Below are positions 53,453 to 63,001 of a DNA stretch of 64,000 bases, piece after piece. The stretch spans positions 1,426,001 to 1,490,000 of the forward strand of contig CAXXEF010000001.1 of assembly GCA_963677825.2 (NCBI GenBank), written 5' to 3'. Both the position numbers and the translations under genes were made by a program. Position 1 is the stretch's first letter. The number at the start of each line of letters is the position of its first letter. This stretch comes from Sporobacter sp963677825 (GTDB taxonomy: Bacteria > Bacillota > Clostridia > Oscillospirales > Oscillospiraceae). The notes beneath the pieces are model-generated. The model saw nothing but the letters and a program-made list of their open reading frames with translations, was not told where the DNA came from and made no database searches.

Positions 53453-53544
53453 GATTAGAAATGGATACGCGCACAAACGCCGCATGCGTCTCCGGCGCAC
53501 AAAAGACGGCGGCTTGTACAACCCGGTAATTAAAGGAGCGAAGG

Positions 53545-55728
53545 ATGAGCAAAATCATTTTCATATCAAATCGTCTGCCCGTTACCGTCCGTAAAAAAGG
53601 CGGCGCACTGGAGTATATCAAGAGCATCGGTGGCTTAGCGACCGGTCTTAAGAGCTGCCACGAGCAGTCCGAGAGCGTATGGGTCGGCTGGCCCGGCATC
53701 TCCGACAACGATCTGGACAAAGGCGATCAGAAAACAATCCGACGCGCGCTGTCCGACACGTATCACTGCCGACCGGTTTTTCTGGACGATCAGGAGATCG
53801 ACGATTATTATCAGGGCTTTTGCAACAACACAATCTGGCCGCTGTTTCACTATTTCCAGAGTAAAACAGAATACGACTTCCGGACGTGGGAGACTTACGT
53901 CAAGGTCAATCAGAAGTTTTTTGAAGCCGTCGACCCGCTCATCCACGACGGTGACATCGTCTGGGTGCACGACTACCACCTGATGCTGCTGCCGGAGATG
54001 ATTAAATCCAAGCACCCCGGCGCACAGGTCGGCTTCTTTTTGCATATCCCCTTCCCCTCCGCCGAGATCTTCCGGATGCTTATCTGGCGTCAGGAAATTC
54101 TGACGGGGCTGCTTGGCGCCGATCTGATCGGTTTTCACACATACGACTATGTGCGCCATTTTCTGAGCAGCGTGCGCCGTCTGCTGGGCTATGAAAACAC
54201 ACTCAACACCATCGCGTTCGAGGATCGCTTCGTCCATGTTGACGCGTTCCCGATGGGTATTGATTACAACCGTTTCGCCATGGAATACGACGACGATTCG
54301 TTCCTGGAGGAAACGCGCAAGCTCTTTGAGATCAACAAAGACATGAAGATCGTTTTATCGATCGACCGGCTCGACTATACAAAGGGCGTCCCCGAGCGCA
54401 TCCGCGCGTTCGGTCAGTTCCTGCATGAAAATCCAGACTACCGCGGCAAGGTCCGCTTCTATCTGATCGTCGCGCCCTCGCGTACCGAGGTCGACTCGTA
54501 CAACGAGCTGCGCCGCGCGATTACCGAAAAAGTCAGTGAGGTCAACGGGCGGTATGGCACCGTGGACTGGATGCCGATCTGGTTCTTTTATCAGTCGTTC
54601 CCGCAGGAAACGCTGATCGCATTTTACCGTCACGCCGATGTGCTGCTTGTTACACCACTGCGCGACGGCATGAATCTTGTCGCCAAGGAATACATCGCCG
54701 CACGCCAGGATCTGGGCGGCATGGCGGTTCTCAGCGAGACTGCCGGCGCCGCCAGCGAGCTTGGCGAGGCCGTTGTTGTCAACGCTAACAACTACTTTGA
54801 GGTCGCCGCGGGCATTAAAACGGCGATCGAGATGCCGCAGGAAGAGCTGCGCGCCCGCAATACGATTATGCACAAGCGCATCAAGCGCTACAACGTCGAC
54901 TTCTGGGCACGCGACTTCCTTGACTCGCTCGAGCGTACTGTCGCGTTGACGCAGAATACCGTTGCGGAAAAATCGATCGAGCGCTTCGGCACCGACATCA
55001 TCAAAGCTTATAAGACGGCCTCACGCCGCGCCGTCTTCCTCGATTACGACGGCACGCTCGTCGGCTTTGCGCCAACGCCCGATCAAGCCCGGCCGGACGA
55101 CGATCTGCGGTCACTGCTGGCACGGATTGCCGCCGATCCGCATAACATGACCGTCATCATTTCCGGGCGCGACCGTCATACGCTTGGCACTTGGCTCGAT
55201 GGGCTCAATCTGATCCTTCTGGCTGAGCACGGGCTGTGGCTGAAGCGGCCGGGGCGCGATTGGGAGATGACCGTCTCTCTGGACAACGCCTGGAAGGATT
55301 CTATCCGCCACGTCCTGCAAGTCTACACCGACCGGATGCCCGGCTCGTTCATTGAAGAAAAGGAATACGCGCTCGCGTTCCATTACCGCCAATGCGAGCC
55401 CGACCTCGTCAAAACGCGTTATCCGGAAATCCGCGATGCGTTGACAAGTATGACGCAGTCGATGGATCTCGGGCTGCAGGAGGGCAAAAAGGTTCTCGAA
55501 ATCAAAGACGCCCGCGCCAACAAAGGCTACGGCGCGTCGCTATTACTGCGTGACCGCTCATTTGAGTTCATCCTCGGTGCCGGCGACGATTTCACCGACG
55601 AGGATTTATTTTCGTTTCTGCCCGAGCGCGCCTTTACGATTAAAATCGGCCTAGACGATTCACGCGCAAAATACCGCACACGCTCCTGGCGCACGATGCG
55701 CCGTTTCCTCGAATCACTGATCGGTTAA
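53545..55728 (+). CDS. otsA: Trehalose-6-phosphate synthase/phosphatase (OtsA-OtsB fusion)
   Basis: This 727-residue protein joins a GT20 synthase (about residues 1-470, beginning IIFISNRLPVTV, with HDYHLMLLPEM and DRLDYTKGVPERI) to a HAD-type trehalose-6-phosphate phosphatase (from about 490, with FLDYDGTLVGF and GAGDDFTDEDLF). Both active sites look intact, so one polypeptide makes trehalose from UDP-glucose and glucose-6-phosphate. Fused forms are common in fungi and plants and occur in some bacteria. A GGAG ribosome site precedes the ATG. Confidence 0.92.
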   Translation: MSKIIFISNRLPVTVRKKGGALEYIKSIGGLATGLKSCHEQSESVWVGWPGISDNDLDKGDQKTIRRALSDTYHCRPVFLDDQEIDDYYQGFCNNTIWPLFHYFQSKTEYDFRTWETYVKVNQKFFEAVDPLIHDGDIVWVHDYHLMLLPEMIKSKHPGAQVGFFLHIPFPSAEIFRMLIWRQEILTGLLGADLIGFHTYDYVRHFLSSVRRLLGYENTLNTIAFEDRFVHVDAFPMGIDYNRFAMEYDDDSFLEETRKLFEINKDMKIVLSIDRLDYTKGVPERIRAFGQFLHENPDYRGKVRFYLIVAPSRTEVDSYNELRRAITEKVSEVNGRYGTVDWMPIWFFYQSFPQETLIAFYRHADVLLVTPLRDGMNLVAKEYIAARQDLGGMAVLSETAGAASELGEAVVVNANNYFEVAAGIKTAIEMPQEELRARNTIMHKRIKRYNVDFWARDFLDSLERTVALTQNTVAEKSIERFGTDIIKAYKTASRRAVFLDYDGTLVGFAPTPDQARPDDDLRSLLARIAADPHNMTVIISGRDRHTLGTWLDGLNLILLAEHGLWLKRPGRDWEMTVSLDNAWKDSIRHVLQVYTDRMPGSFIEEKEYALAFHYRQCEPDLVKTRYPEIRDALTSMTQSMDLGLQEGKKVLEIKDARANKGYGASLLLRDRSFEFILGAGDDFTDEDLFSFLPERAFTIKIGLDDSRAKYRTRSWRTMRRFLESLIG

Positions 55729-55769
55729 GCCACACACACCGATGTATAATACAGCAAGCAAGGAAGGGT

Positions 55770-58070
55770 ATGATGGACGATAGCCGCCAGTTCACCTTAC
55801 GGGACTACACGCTCGACAACCGTCGTTTACTGCTCAACGAAACACTGTTTCACAACGCCAACGGCTACCTCGGTGTGCGTTACGTTTTTGAAGAGGGGTA
55901 TCCTCAAGGTTTCAACTCAATTCCCGGGCAGTATATTAACGGTTTTTACGACATCACCGATATGGATCAGCCGGAACGGCTTTACGGTCTTGCCCAGCAG
56001 AAACAGGTCATGCTCAACGTCGCCGAAACGCAGACGATCAAAGCGTATTTTGACGGCGAAGTGTTCAGCATGTTTACCGGCACGATTCTGAAAAGCAGCC
56101 TGACGCTTGATATGAACCGCGGCGTCACGATCCGGCAGGTGCACTGGATGAGCCCGCAGGGGCGCGAGCTGCGCCTGCGCGTTACGCGTATGGCGTCTTT
56201 CGATCAACTAACGCTGTTCACGATCGACTACGAGCTCACACCAATCAATTTTTCAGGTGAGATTTTGCTCGAATCCGTGCACAACGGCAGCGTTTCCAAC
56301 GCGTCCGACCCGCACGATCCGCGCAATTCCAACGTCAGCGTACAGTATCTGACACCGTTTAGCACGCAAGTGCAAAATAACAATTCGGTCATCGAATCGA
56401 TGACCTCGGAGTCCGGGCTGAAAGTCTGCAGCTGCGTGCACAACGTCATCGACGGCGAGCACACGCAGGAGTTTTTATTCAATAACAATTCGTCCGTTTG
56501 TCGCCTGACAGTTTCTGCCGACGAGGGTGAGACAATCCGGCTCATCAAATACACGGCGTTGTGCGATTCGATCCGATACGACGACTGCCGGGCGCAGGCC
56601 GGCGAGGAGATCGACAAGGCTCTCAGCGTTCCAATCGAGACGCTTTACGCGCGTCAGCAGACGTACCTGGAGCAATACTGGGACAACTGCTACGTCGAAG
56701 TGGCCGGCAAATACGACCTGAACACCGCACTGCAGTTTAATCTTTTCCAGCTGATACAATCTGTTGGTAAGGATGATCATTCCAACATCACGCCCAAGGG
56801 TCTCAGCGGCGAAGGATACGAAGGGCATTTCTTCTGGGACACAGAAATGTACCTTGAGCCGTTTTTCACCGTAACAAATCCGGAAATGACGAAATGTCTG
56901 ATTGCCTTTCGCTACTCGACGCTGGAGTACGCCCGGGAAAACGCGCGCATCATGGGTCATCAGCAAGGGGCGCTATACCCGTGGCGCACCATTATGGGGC
57001 GTGAATGCTCGGGCTATTTCCCGTCCGGCTCGGCACAGTACCACATCAATGGTGACATCGCCTACTCGATTATCGCGTACTATCTGGCTACAAAGGACGA
57101 TGATTTTATCATCGACAAAGGCGCCGAGATTATTTTTGAGACAGCCCGGCTTTGGCTGGACGTCGGCTGCTTCTTCCGCGACCAGTTCCATATTAACGAC
57201 GTGACCGGCCCGGACGAATACACCTGCATCGTCAACAATAACTATTACACCAACGTGCTCGCGCAGCACCATCTGCGCTGGGCCGTAAACTTTTACAAAA
57301 TGTACCGACGCCGAGCCGCATTCAAACGGCTGATCGCTCGCATCGATCTCACGCAGGATGAAATTGCGGCCTTCCTACACGCCGCAGACAGCATGTTTTT
57401 ACCGTACGATACCGAGCTGAAGATCAATCCCCAGGACGATTCGTTTCTGCAAAAAGAAAAGCTGGATCTACAAAGCATCCCGGAGGATAACTTCCCGCTC
57501 TTAATGCACTATCATCCGCTGTATTTATACCGCCATCAGGTCAGCAAGCAGGCCGACACCGTCATGGCGCACTTCATCTTGGAGGACGCACAGGACATCG
57601 AGACGATTCGCAACTCGTTTTTGTACTACGAGCAGATCACCACGCACGACTCGTCGTTGTCGGAATGCATCTACAGCATCATGGCGGCGCGTCTTGGTAT
57701 GGTAGAAAAAGCGTACGATTACTTCAGTAAAACCGTTTTCATCGATCTGGCCGATCACTACAACAACACGCGGGACGGTATCCACGTAGCCAATATGGGC
57801 GGCAACTATATGACAATCGTCTACGGCTTCGGCGGCCTGCGTATCAAACGAGACGGTATTCATTTCGCGCCGATCATTCCCGAGCAGTGGGAGCATTACG
57901 CGTTTCATATCAGCTTTGAGGGTAACCGTATCGGCGTGCACGTCACGGCCGACACGTGCCGCTTTGAGCTGCTCAGCGGCTCGCCGACAGACGTTACCGT
58001 CTATAATAAATCCTACAGGCTGGACGATACGCTCGATTTTGACATGCAAACGAAAATTCCCCGGGGGTGA
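55770..58070 (+). CDS. Glycoside hydrolase family 65 disaccharide phosphorylase
   Basis: This 766-residue protein has the GH65 layout: an N-terminal beta-sandwich, an (alpha/alpha)6 barrel with HFFWDTEMYLEPFF, the general-acid glutamate in DVTGPDEY, and a C-terminal beta domain with GNYMTIVYGFGGLRI. Members phosphorolyse trehalose, maltose, kojibiose or nigerose to beta-glucose-1-phosphate. Its position between a trehalose synthase and beta-phosphoglucomutase makes trehalose phosphorylase the likely activity. The pgmB reading frame follows within six bases. Confidence 0.88.
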   Translation: MMDDSRQFTLRDYTLDNRRLLLNETLFHNANGYLGVRYVFEEGYPQGFNSIPGQYINGFYDITDMDQPERLYGLAQQKQVMLNVAETQTIKAYFDGEVFSMFTGTILKSSLTLDMNRGVTIRQVHWMSPQGRELRLRVTRMASFDQLTLFTIDYELTPINFSGEILLESVHNGSVSNASDPHDPRNSNVSVQYLTPFSTQVQNNNSVIESMTSESGLKVCSCVHNVIDGEHTQEFLFNNNSSVCRLTVSADEGETIRLIKYTALCDSIRYDDCRAQAGEEIDKALSVPIETLYARQQTYLEQYWDNCYVEVAGKYDLNTALQFNLFQLIQSVGKDDHSNITPKGLSGEGYEGHFFWDTEMYLEPFFTVTNPEMTKCLIAFRYSTLEYARENARIMGHQQGALYPWRTIMGRECSGYFPSGSAQYHINGDIAYSIIAYYLATKDDDFIIDKGAEIIFETARLWLDVGCFFRDQFHINDVTGPDEYTCIVNNNYYTNVLAQHHLRWAVNFYKMYRRRAAFKRLIARIDLTQDEIAAFLHAADSMFLPYDTELKINPQDDSFLQKEKLDLQSIPEDNFPLLMHYHPLYLYRHQVSKQADTVMAHFILEDAQDIETIRNSFLYYEQITTHDSSLSECIYSIMAARLGMVEKAYDYFSKTVFIDLADHYNNTRDGIHVANMGGNYMTIVYGFGGLRIKRDGIHFAPIIPEQWEHYAFHISFEGNRIGVHVTADTCRFELLSGSPTDVTVYNKSYRLDDTLDFDMQTKIPRG

Positions 58071-58075
58071 CACTA

Positions 58076-58717
58076 TTGAGATACGACGCAATCGTCTTTG
58101 ATCTGGACGGTGTGCTTGTACACACCGACCAGTCCCACTATCGGGCGTGGAAAAAGCTCGCCGACGAGTTAGGTATTCCGTTCGACGAAACGATCAACAA
58201 CCGCCTGCGCGGCGTCGGACGTCGCGAAAGCCTCGAGATCATTCTCGAGCGCAGCACCGTCGACTACACCGACGCGCAAAAGCAGGCTTTCACCGACCAA
58301 AAAAACACGTATTACCGTGCCGGTCTGCAGCAGCTTAGCCCGAATGATCTGACCGACGACGTGCGCCAGACGCTTGACGGCGTCAAACGCCTGGGTCTTA
58401 AAACGGCCATCGCCTCGTCGAGCAAGAACACGCGCTTCATCCTTGAGCGGCTCGGGCTGGACGGCTTTTTTGACGCCGTGTCCGACGGGACGAACATCAC
58501 GCGCTCCAAACCGGATCCAGAGGTCTACAATAAAGCCGCCGCGTTTTTAGCCATGCCGGCCGACCGATGCCTCGCCGTCGAGGATGCGCGCTCCGGTATC
58601 GAGTCGGCGCTCGCCGCCGGTATGGACTGCGCCGCCGTCGGCGACGGCACGCGCTACAACATTGCAACTTACGATTTGCACAATCTGTCCGACCTTTTAA
58701 GTATTTTGAAAAGCTAA
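58076..58717 (+). CDS. pgmB: Beta-phosphoglucomutase
   Basis: This 213-residue HAD-family protein starts (TTG)RYDAIVFDLDGVLVHTD with the two catalytic aspartates, and has the family motifs LRGVGRRESLEII, TAIASSSKN and KPDPEVYNKAA. I choose TTG at 58076 because GGGGGTG lies just upstream and the family begins right before FDLDGV; GTG at 58067 is an in-frame alternative. It converts beta-glucose-1-phosphate, the product of the GH65 phosphorylase, to glucose-6-phosphate. Confidence 0.9.
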   Translation: MRYDAIVFDLDGVLVHTDQSHYRAWKKLADELGIPFDETINNRLRGVGRRESLEIILERSTVDYTDAQKQAFTDQKNTYYRAGLQQLSPNDLTDDVRQTLDGVKRLGLKTAIASSSKNTRFILERLGLDGFFDAVSDGTNITRSKPDPEVYNKAAAFLAMPADRCLAVEDARSGIESALAAGMDCAAVGDGTRYNIATYDLHNLSDLLSILKS

Positions 58718-58735
58718 TACACCCCTATATAGCAA

Positions 58736-58773
58736 AAACGCTCCAGAGCCGGTCGGCTTCGGAGCGTTTTTTT
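58736..58773. terminator. Intrinsic terminator
   Basis: The stem AACGCTCC with GGAGCGTT, enclosing an inner AGCC/GGCT stem, is followed by seven T on the plus strand and has an A-run on the other arm. It lies between the convergent trehalose operon and the ORP-like operon. Confidence 0.88.
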
Positions 58774-58779
58774 CGTTTT

Positions 58780-59529
58780 TTATCGCCGCACCGGGACGAG
58801 CACCTGCCGGATCGCCGGCTTCATCGCCATCGTTCCGCCGCCCTGCGAGACAATATCGAGGACGCGCGGCGCATCAGAGACGATACTGCCCGCCAGAAGT
58901 GTCACGCCATATTTCCCAAGCACATCGGGGCAAATCGTCGTCGACGGGCCAACAAGACAGACAGCCCGTGCCTTTTGACACTGCGGCAAAATCTCGTCGA
59001 TCGTGTGGTTGATGATACTCGTCGCCGTCACGACGACGACGTCGCACTTCGGCAAAAACGCCGGGATGTCCTCGGACGGGTGGAGCATACCGCCGGCTTT
59101 GACGTTTTGCTCGAACACGTAGATGTTCTTCGTCTTTTCTCGGACGGCGGCCAGAATCGGCCGGAATTCGCCGACCATCCCAAACGTGTCGGCTTCGCCG
59201 ACGTCGAGCGTCTGGATGACGTTGCCCGCTTCATAGTCCTTCTGTGCGTCGTTTAGTACGGCGTTTATCGCTGCGACGCCGACGGATGCCTTGACGAGTA
59301 CGCCGCTTTCCGCCCAGCCAATCACCTCGGCGGCGTCTTTGCCGATCAGCGTGCCGGCCTCGTCAATCACACCGCAGTGGCCGCCCGGATCGGCGCGGAA
59401 TGTATACGCGACGCCGCCAGCGCCGTCGTCGAGCATCACACCCGTGTAGCCGAGTCCGCACCGCACATCGGCGATTTTCCGGTCGCCCGCAAGCGCACGC
59501 GCGGCTTCGGCCAGTTCCCCAGCAATCAT
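58780..59529 (-). CDS. DUF364/DUF4213 protein
   Basis: From the ATG at 59529, one base after the upstream gene's stop, this is a 249-residue protein. It has an enolase-like N-terminal part and a Rossmann-like DUF364 domain (GMVGEFRPILAAV, CDVVVVTATSIINHTIDEIL, LVGPSTTICPDVLGKYGVTLLAG). The family is found near metal-uptake and cofactor genes in anaerobes; its role is unknown. Here it is the last gene of the ORP-like operon. An earlier in-frame start at 59565 would overlap the NifX-like gene. Confidence 0.85.
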   Translation of the reverse strand: MIAGELAEAARALAGDRKIADVRCGLGYTGVMLDDGAGGVAYTFRADPGGHCGVIDEAGTLIGKDAAEVIGWAESGVLVKASVGVAAINAVLNDAQKDYEAGNVIQTLDVGEADTFGMVGEFRPILAAVREKTKNIYVFEQNVKAGGMLHPSEDIPAFLPKCDVVVVTATSIINHTIDEILPQCQKARAVCLVGPSTTICPDVLGKYGVTLLAGSIVSDAPRVLDIVSQGGGTMAMKPAIRQVLVPVRR

Positions 59530-59530
59530 A

Positions 59531-59887
59531 TTAGTGGCCGCACTCGTCGTGATGCGCATGCTCATGGCAGACCGAGCCGGTCGATTTCAGTTCGCCCTTC
59601 AAATACGTTTCGACAGCCGCCTTGGCGCTGCCGCGGACGCCGACAACAACTTCAATGTCGCGCTCGTTGAAGATATCGATCGCGCCGCCGCCCATGCCGC
59701 CGGAAATGATGACGTTGACGCCGCGATCGCCGAGAAAGTTTGGCAAAAAGCCGGGCCGATGACCGGGGTTGCCAACAAATTCGCTGCCGGTAATCTTACC
59801 GTTTTCGGTATCAAAAATATTGAACCCCTCACAGTGACCAAAATGCTCCGTCACCATCAGCCCTTCGCTTGCTACTGCAATTTTCAT
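59531..59887 (-). CDS. NifX/NifB-like metal cluster-binding protein with His/Cys-rich tail
   Basis: This 118-residue protein has the dinitrogenase cofactor-binding fold: MKIAVASEGLMVTEHFGHCEGFNIF and later NVIISGGMGGGAIDIF. It ends with a metal-binding-looking tail, CHEHAHHDECGH. This fold occurs in NifX, NafY and the orange protein ORP, which holds a Mo-Cu sulfide cluster. With the two MinD-type ATPases it belongs to the ORP-like module. The bound metal is unknown. Confidence 0.88.
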   Translation of the reverse strand: MKIAVASEGLMVTEHFGHCEGFNIFDTENGKITGSEFVGNPGHRPGFLPNFLGDRGVNVIISGGMGGGAIDIFNERDIEVVVGVRGSAKAAVETYLKGELKSTGSVCHEHAHHDECGH

Positions 59888-59899
59888 ATTATACCTCCA

Positions 59900-60793
59900 C
59901 TATTTTTTATTATCGCCGGCTTCATCCGGCTGTATCAAGTGTATTGTACGTTTGATGATCTTGTTTACCGCGCGACCTGCCGGGCAATCGACGTCAGCAA
60001 TCGTTCGGCCACTGTTGACAGCGCGCACTGCCTCGGGATCATACGGCACACGCCCGACGAATGCTATGCTTCGGTCATGGCAAAACACTTCGATCTGCTC
60101 GGTAATCTCGATATTCGTATCGTATTTATTGACGCAAACTGCCAACCGTGTCTGTGCCGTCGCGGCTGTTTTGACGAGCCGCTCAAGATCACTGAAGCCG
60201 GCAACAGACGGCTCCGCGACGATCAGGACGAGATGCGAGCCGTTCATGGACGCGATGACCGGGCAGCCGATGCCCGGCGAGCCGTCGATAATAGCGAGCG
60301 GTCTGTCACCGGCGTGCGTTTTGAGCTGCTTCTTAACATCCGTAACAAGCTTACCGGACGTCCCGCTGCCCATTTTCAGGCAAGCCGTCGAAAAAACGCT
60401 GCGTCCATCATCGTACAGCGACAGTTCGCCAGCCACAGCCGGCAACATCGTCACGGCCTTTTCCGGGCAGATCGCCGTACAAACGCCGCAGCCCTCGCAG
60501 GCATACGGGTCGACGGTATACGTGCCGCCCGCGCCTGCATCGATCGCGTCAAAGCGGCAATGCGCCGCGCACAGGCCGCAGGATGTACATTTATCGGCAT
60601 CAACGTTCGCTTTTGGCAAGCCGTAAAAATCTGACGTTTCCGGCTCGTCCGTGCGCCCGAGTACAAGGTGCAGATTTGGCGCGTCGACATCGCAGTCGGC
60701 AGCGGCCTCAATACTGAGCCGCCGGATGAACGCACCGGCGAGCGTCGTCTTGCCGGTACCGCCTTTACCGCTGAGGATTAAGAGCTGCTTCAT
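59900..60793 (-). CDS. MinD/Mrp-type ATPase with two 4Fe-4S ferredoxin motifs (second copy)
   Basis: This 297-residue protein starts with a deviant Walker A (LILSGKGGTGKTTLAGAF). After about residue 65 it carries an inserted ferredoxin domain with two CxxCxxCxxxC-type motifs (CTSCGLCAAHC and CEGCGVCTAIC). The layout matches the paired ATPases of ORP operons, proposed to handle metal-cluster assembly. Its ATG overlaps the stop of the other ATPase gene (ATGA). Confidence 0.9.
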   Translation of the reverse strand: MKQLLILSGKGGTGKTTLAGAFIRRLSIEAAADCDVDAPNLHLVLGRTDEPETSDFYGLPKANVDADKCTSCGLCAAHCRFDAIDAGAGGTYTVDPYACEGCGVCTAICPEKAVTMLPAVAGELSLYDDGRSVFSTACLKMGSGTSGKLVTDVKKQLKTHAGDRPLAIIDGSPGIGCPVIASMNGSHLVLIVAEPSVAGFSDLERLVKTAATAQTRLAVCVNKYDTNIEITEQIEVFCHDRSIAFVGRVPYDPEAVRAVNSGRTIADVDCPAGRAVNKIIKRTIHLIQPDEAGDNKK

Positions 60794-61632
60794 CTCGCCG
60801 CCTCCTCTCGGATCGTCTCGTAAAGCGATGTGAACACGCCACGATACTTTGTATCCTCAAGCACCGCAATCTGTCCGATTGCGTTCAGTGCGCCGAGCGA
60901 CGAGTCGTATGGGATGCGCGTCAGGATCGGGATGCTGCGTTCGCGGCAGAACTGCTCGGCGGGGTTGTCACCGTCAAGTGTTTTATTAAGCACGACGCCG
61001 CATGGCTTCTTCATCAGCTGAACAAGCTCCCACACCATCGCCAGATTGTGCGCACCAAAGATGGTCGGCTCGGCGGTCAGCACGCAGAAGTCGGCGTCCT
61101 TGATGCTTTCCATAACTGTACAGGCGCTACCGGGCGGGCAGTCAATGAATACGGGTGTGTCGGCGTCCGCTTCTAGCGTACGGAGCAGCTTCTTAATGAT
61201 CGGCACGCCCGACTCCTCGCCTGTATTCAGAATGCCGGTCAGCACTTCGACGCCGCATGTTGCACCGCGCTCAATGATGCCGATTGCTTTCGGCCGCTCG
61301 GTGATGGCCTTTGTCGGGCATATGAGCGAACAACCGCCGCAGCTGTGGCAGATTTCTTCAAATACATACGGTTTGTTTCTTAAAAATGCCAGCGCGTTGA
61401 ACGCACAGAAGTCAACGCACGCACGGCAGCCAGTGCATTTATTGCCGTCAACCTCGGGGATGAGTACCTCAACCGGCACGGACGTGACGTTTTCCGGCTT
61501 GAAAAACAACCGTCCGTTCGGCTCCTCGACATCGCAATCGACATATACCGACGGCGCGGCCGCCGCCGCGAGGTTGACCGACACAAGCGTTTTGCCTGCG
61601 CCGCCCTTGCCACTCAGAACGGCGATGGTCAT
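60790..61632 (-). CDS. MinD/Mrp-type ATPase with two 4Fe-4S ferredoxin motifs (first copy)
   Basis: From the ATG at 61632 this is a 280-residue protein. It has MTIAVLSGKGGAGKT as its Walker A and an inserted ferredoxin segment with CTGCRACVDFC and CHSCGGCSLIC. It is a paralogue of the next gene, and the two probably form a heterodimer. The upstream NifX-like gene ends one base before its start codon. In-frame residues upstream of 61632 would overlap that gene and are unlikely to be used. Confidence 0.9.
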   Translation of the reverse strand: MTIAVLSGKGGAGKTLVSVNLAAAAAPSVYVDCDVEEPNGRLFFKPENVTSVPVEVLIPEVDGNKCTGCRACVDFCAFNALAFLRNKPYVFEEICHSCGGCSLICPTKAITERPKAIGIIERGATCGVEVLTGILNTGEESGVPIIKKLLRTLEADADTPVFIDCPPGSACTVMESIKDADFCVLTAEPTIFGAHNLAMVWELVQLMKKPCGVVLNKTLDGDNPAEQFCRERSIPILTRIPYDSSLGALNAIGQIAVLEDTKYRGVFTSLYETIREEAAR

Positions 61633-61633
61633 C

Positions 61634-62002
61634 TCAGCCGCCCTGGTGGCCGTGAAATCCGGCATGCGTTTCGGTCAGCGGTGCGAGCTTGTCGGAGAAG
61701 AATGCGCTTACATTGTCTGCCGCTGAGCCACTGCTTGTTTTATACAACATGACCCCTCCGGCTTTTAGTACCTCGGCGGCATTGTCGCCGCAACGCGGCG
61801 TGAGCAGCACCGCCGCGTCACTGTCGACGATGAGCTGTGCAGCCTTGATACCGGCGCCGCCCGGGCTGTCAGCGGCTGTGTTGTTAATAAAGTTGTACTG
61901 TTTTGTTTCGCTGTCATAAATCATAAAAAACGGCGCTCGTCCAAACGAGACGCACACACTGGTCGAAGTCGTATTCTCGTCGACCGGAATTACTACTTTC
62001 AT
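61634..62002 (-). CDS. NifX-like metal cluster-binding protein (first gene of ORP-like operon)
   Basis: From the ATG at 62002, behind a GGAGG ribosome site, this is a 122-residue protein with the NifX/ORP fold: MKVVIPVDENTTSTSVCVSFGRAPFF, then AAVLLTPRCGDNAAEVLKAGGVMLY. A His-containing tail (THAGFHGHQGG) ends it. It is the first gene of a five-gene leftward operon driven by the promoter at 62049-62076. Confidence 0.88.
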   Translation of the reverse strand: MKVVIPVDENTTSTSVCVSFGRAPFFMIYDSETKQYNFINNTAADSPGGAGIKAAQLIVDSDAAVLLTPRCGDNAAEVLKAGGVMLYKTSSGSAADNVSAFFSDKLAPLTETHAGFHGHQGG

Positions 62003-62024
62003 ATAATCCTCCGTTCTTTTTATT

Positions 62025-62076
62025 GGCATATGCTATTTACCTTCTGTCATTATACGCCGTTATAAGCATATGTCAA
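62025..62076 (-). promoter_or_regulatory. Promoter and operator of the ORP-like operon
   Basis: On the minus strand TTGACA (62071-62076), a 16-base spacer and TATAAT (62049-62054) form a strong promoter. It is overlapped by TTGACATATGCT and followed by a second CATATGC block. The plus-strand sequence GGCATATGCTATTT at 62025-62038 recurs exactly at 63039-63052 in the other promoter of this module, so a shared operator is likely. Confidence 0.8.
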
Positions 62077-62246
62077 TATCGATTTTAATGCGTTTATTTG
62101 TTAAATGTGCGAAAATACGCCAGTTAGTCATTGCAAACCGGACAAGAATGTTGTTTAATAATAGCGTGATGTTGTTACGGCAACAGCACATCAACAAGTG
62201 TATAATATGGTTATATTTAGAAATTATTAAAGGAGGCTTTTCACAC

Positions 62247-62930
62247 ATGGAAGAAATGGATATGGATACAGTACGTATGCCCCTGATTGGAGATCCTGCA
62301 CCGGCGTTCAAGGCCACGACCACACAGGGCGAAATCAATTTCCCGGCAGATTATGAAGGCAAGTGGGTCATTCTGTTTTCTCATCCGGCTGATTTCACGC
62401 CAGTATGCACCACAGAATTTATGACGTTTGCCAGCATGATCGACGAATTCAAAGCAATAAACACCGAGCTCGTCGGCTTGTCGGTCGACTCGCTGTACGC
62501 ACACATCGCATGGCTGCGCAAAATTCAAGAACTGGAATGGAACGGCAAGAAAAATCTAGAGGTCACCTTCCCGCTCATCGAAGACATCCGCATGGATGTC
62601 GCGAAAAAATACGGCATGATTCAGCCCGGGCAATCGAACACGCAGGCGGTACGCGCCGTTTTCGTGGTCGACCCGAAAGGCATCATCCGGCTGATCCTCT
62701 ACTATCCGTTGTCGACGGGCCGTAACTTCGACGAAATTAAGCGCGTTATTCAGGCTCTGCAAAAGGCCGACGCCGACAACGTCGCCACACCGGCCGACTG
62801 GCGTCCCGGTGACGATTGCATCGTCCCGACCGCGGGCTCGTGCGGCACGGCCAAAGAGCGCATGGCCTCCACCAGCGACGATACCTATTGCCTCGATTGG
62901 TTTATGTGCTTTAAAAAAGAGAAGAAATAG
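62247..62930 (+). CDS. Peroxiredoxin (Prx6 / 1-Cys-like type)
   Basis: From the ATG at 62247 behind AGGAGG this is a 227-residue protein. The peroxidatic cysteine lies in HPADFTPVCTTEF, with the conserved arginine region and AVFVVDPKGIIRLILYYP. A C-terminal extension has cysteines in SCGTAKERM and LDWFMCFKK. It reduces peroxides using a thiol partner. It lies between the two promoters of the ORP-like module but has its own TATAAT at 62201 and a terminator. Confidence 0.92.
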   Translation: MEEMDMDTVRMPLIGDPAPAFKATTTQGEINFPADYEGKWVILFSHPADFTPVCTTEFMTFASMIDEFKAINTELVGLSVDSLYAHIAWLRKIQELEWNGKKNLEVTFPLIEDIRMDVAKKYGMIQPGQSNTQAVRAVFVVDPKGIIRLILYYPLSTGRNFDEIKRVIQALQKADADNVATPADWRPGDDCIVPTAGSCGTAKERMASTSDDTYCLDWFMCFKKEKK

Positions 62931-62946
62931 CCGATTAGCTAACCAA

Positions 62947-62982
62947 AATCCCCGTGCCGAAAGGTACGGGGATTATTTTATT
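62947..62982 (+). terminator. Intrinsic terminator
   Basis: The stem AATCCCCGTGCC with GGTACGGGGATT contains one wobble pair, has loop GAAA, and is followed by a T-rich tract. It ends the peroxiredoxin transcript. Confidence 0.87.
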
Positions 62983-63001
62983 AAAAAAACTAATTTTGTT
63001 A

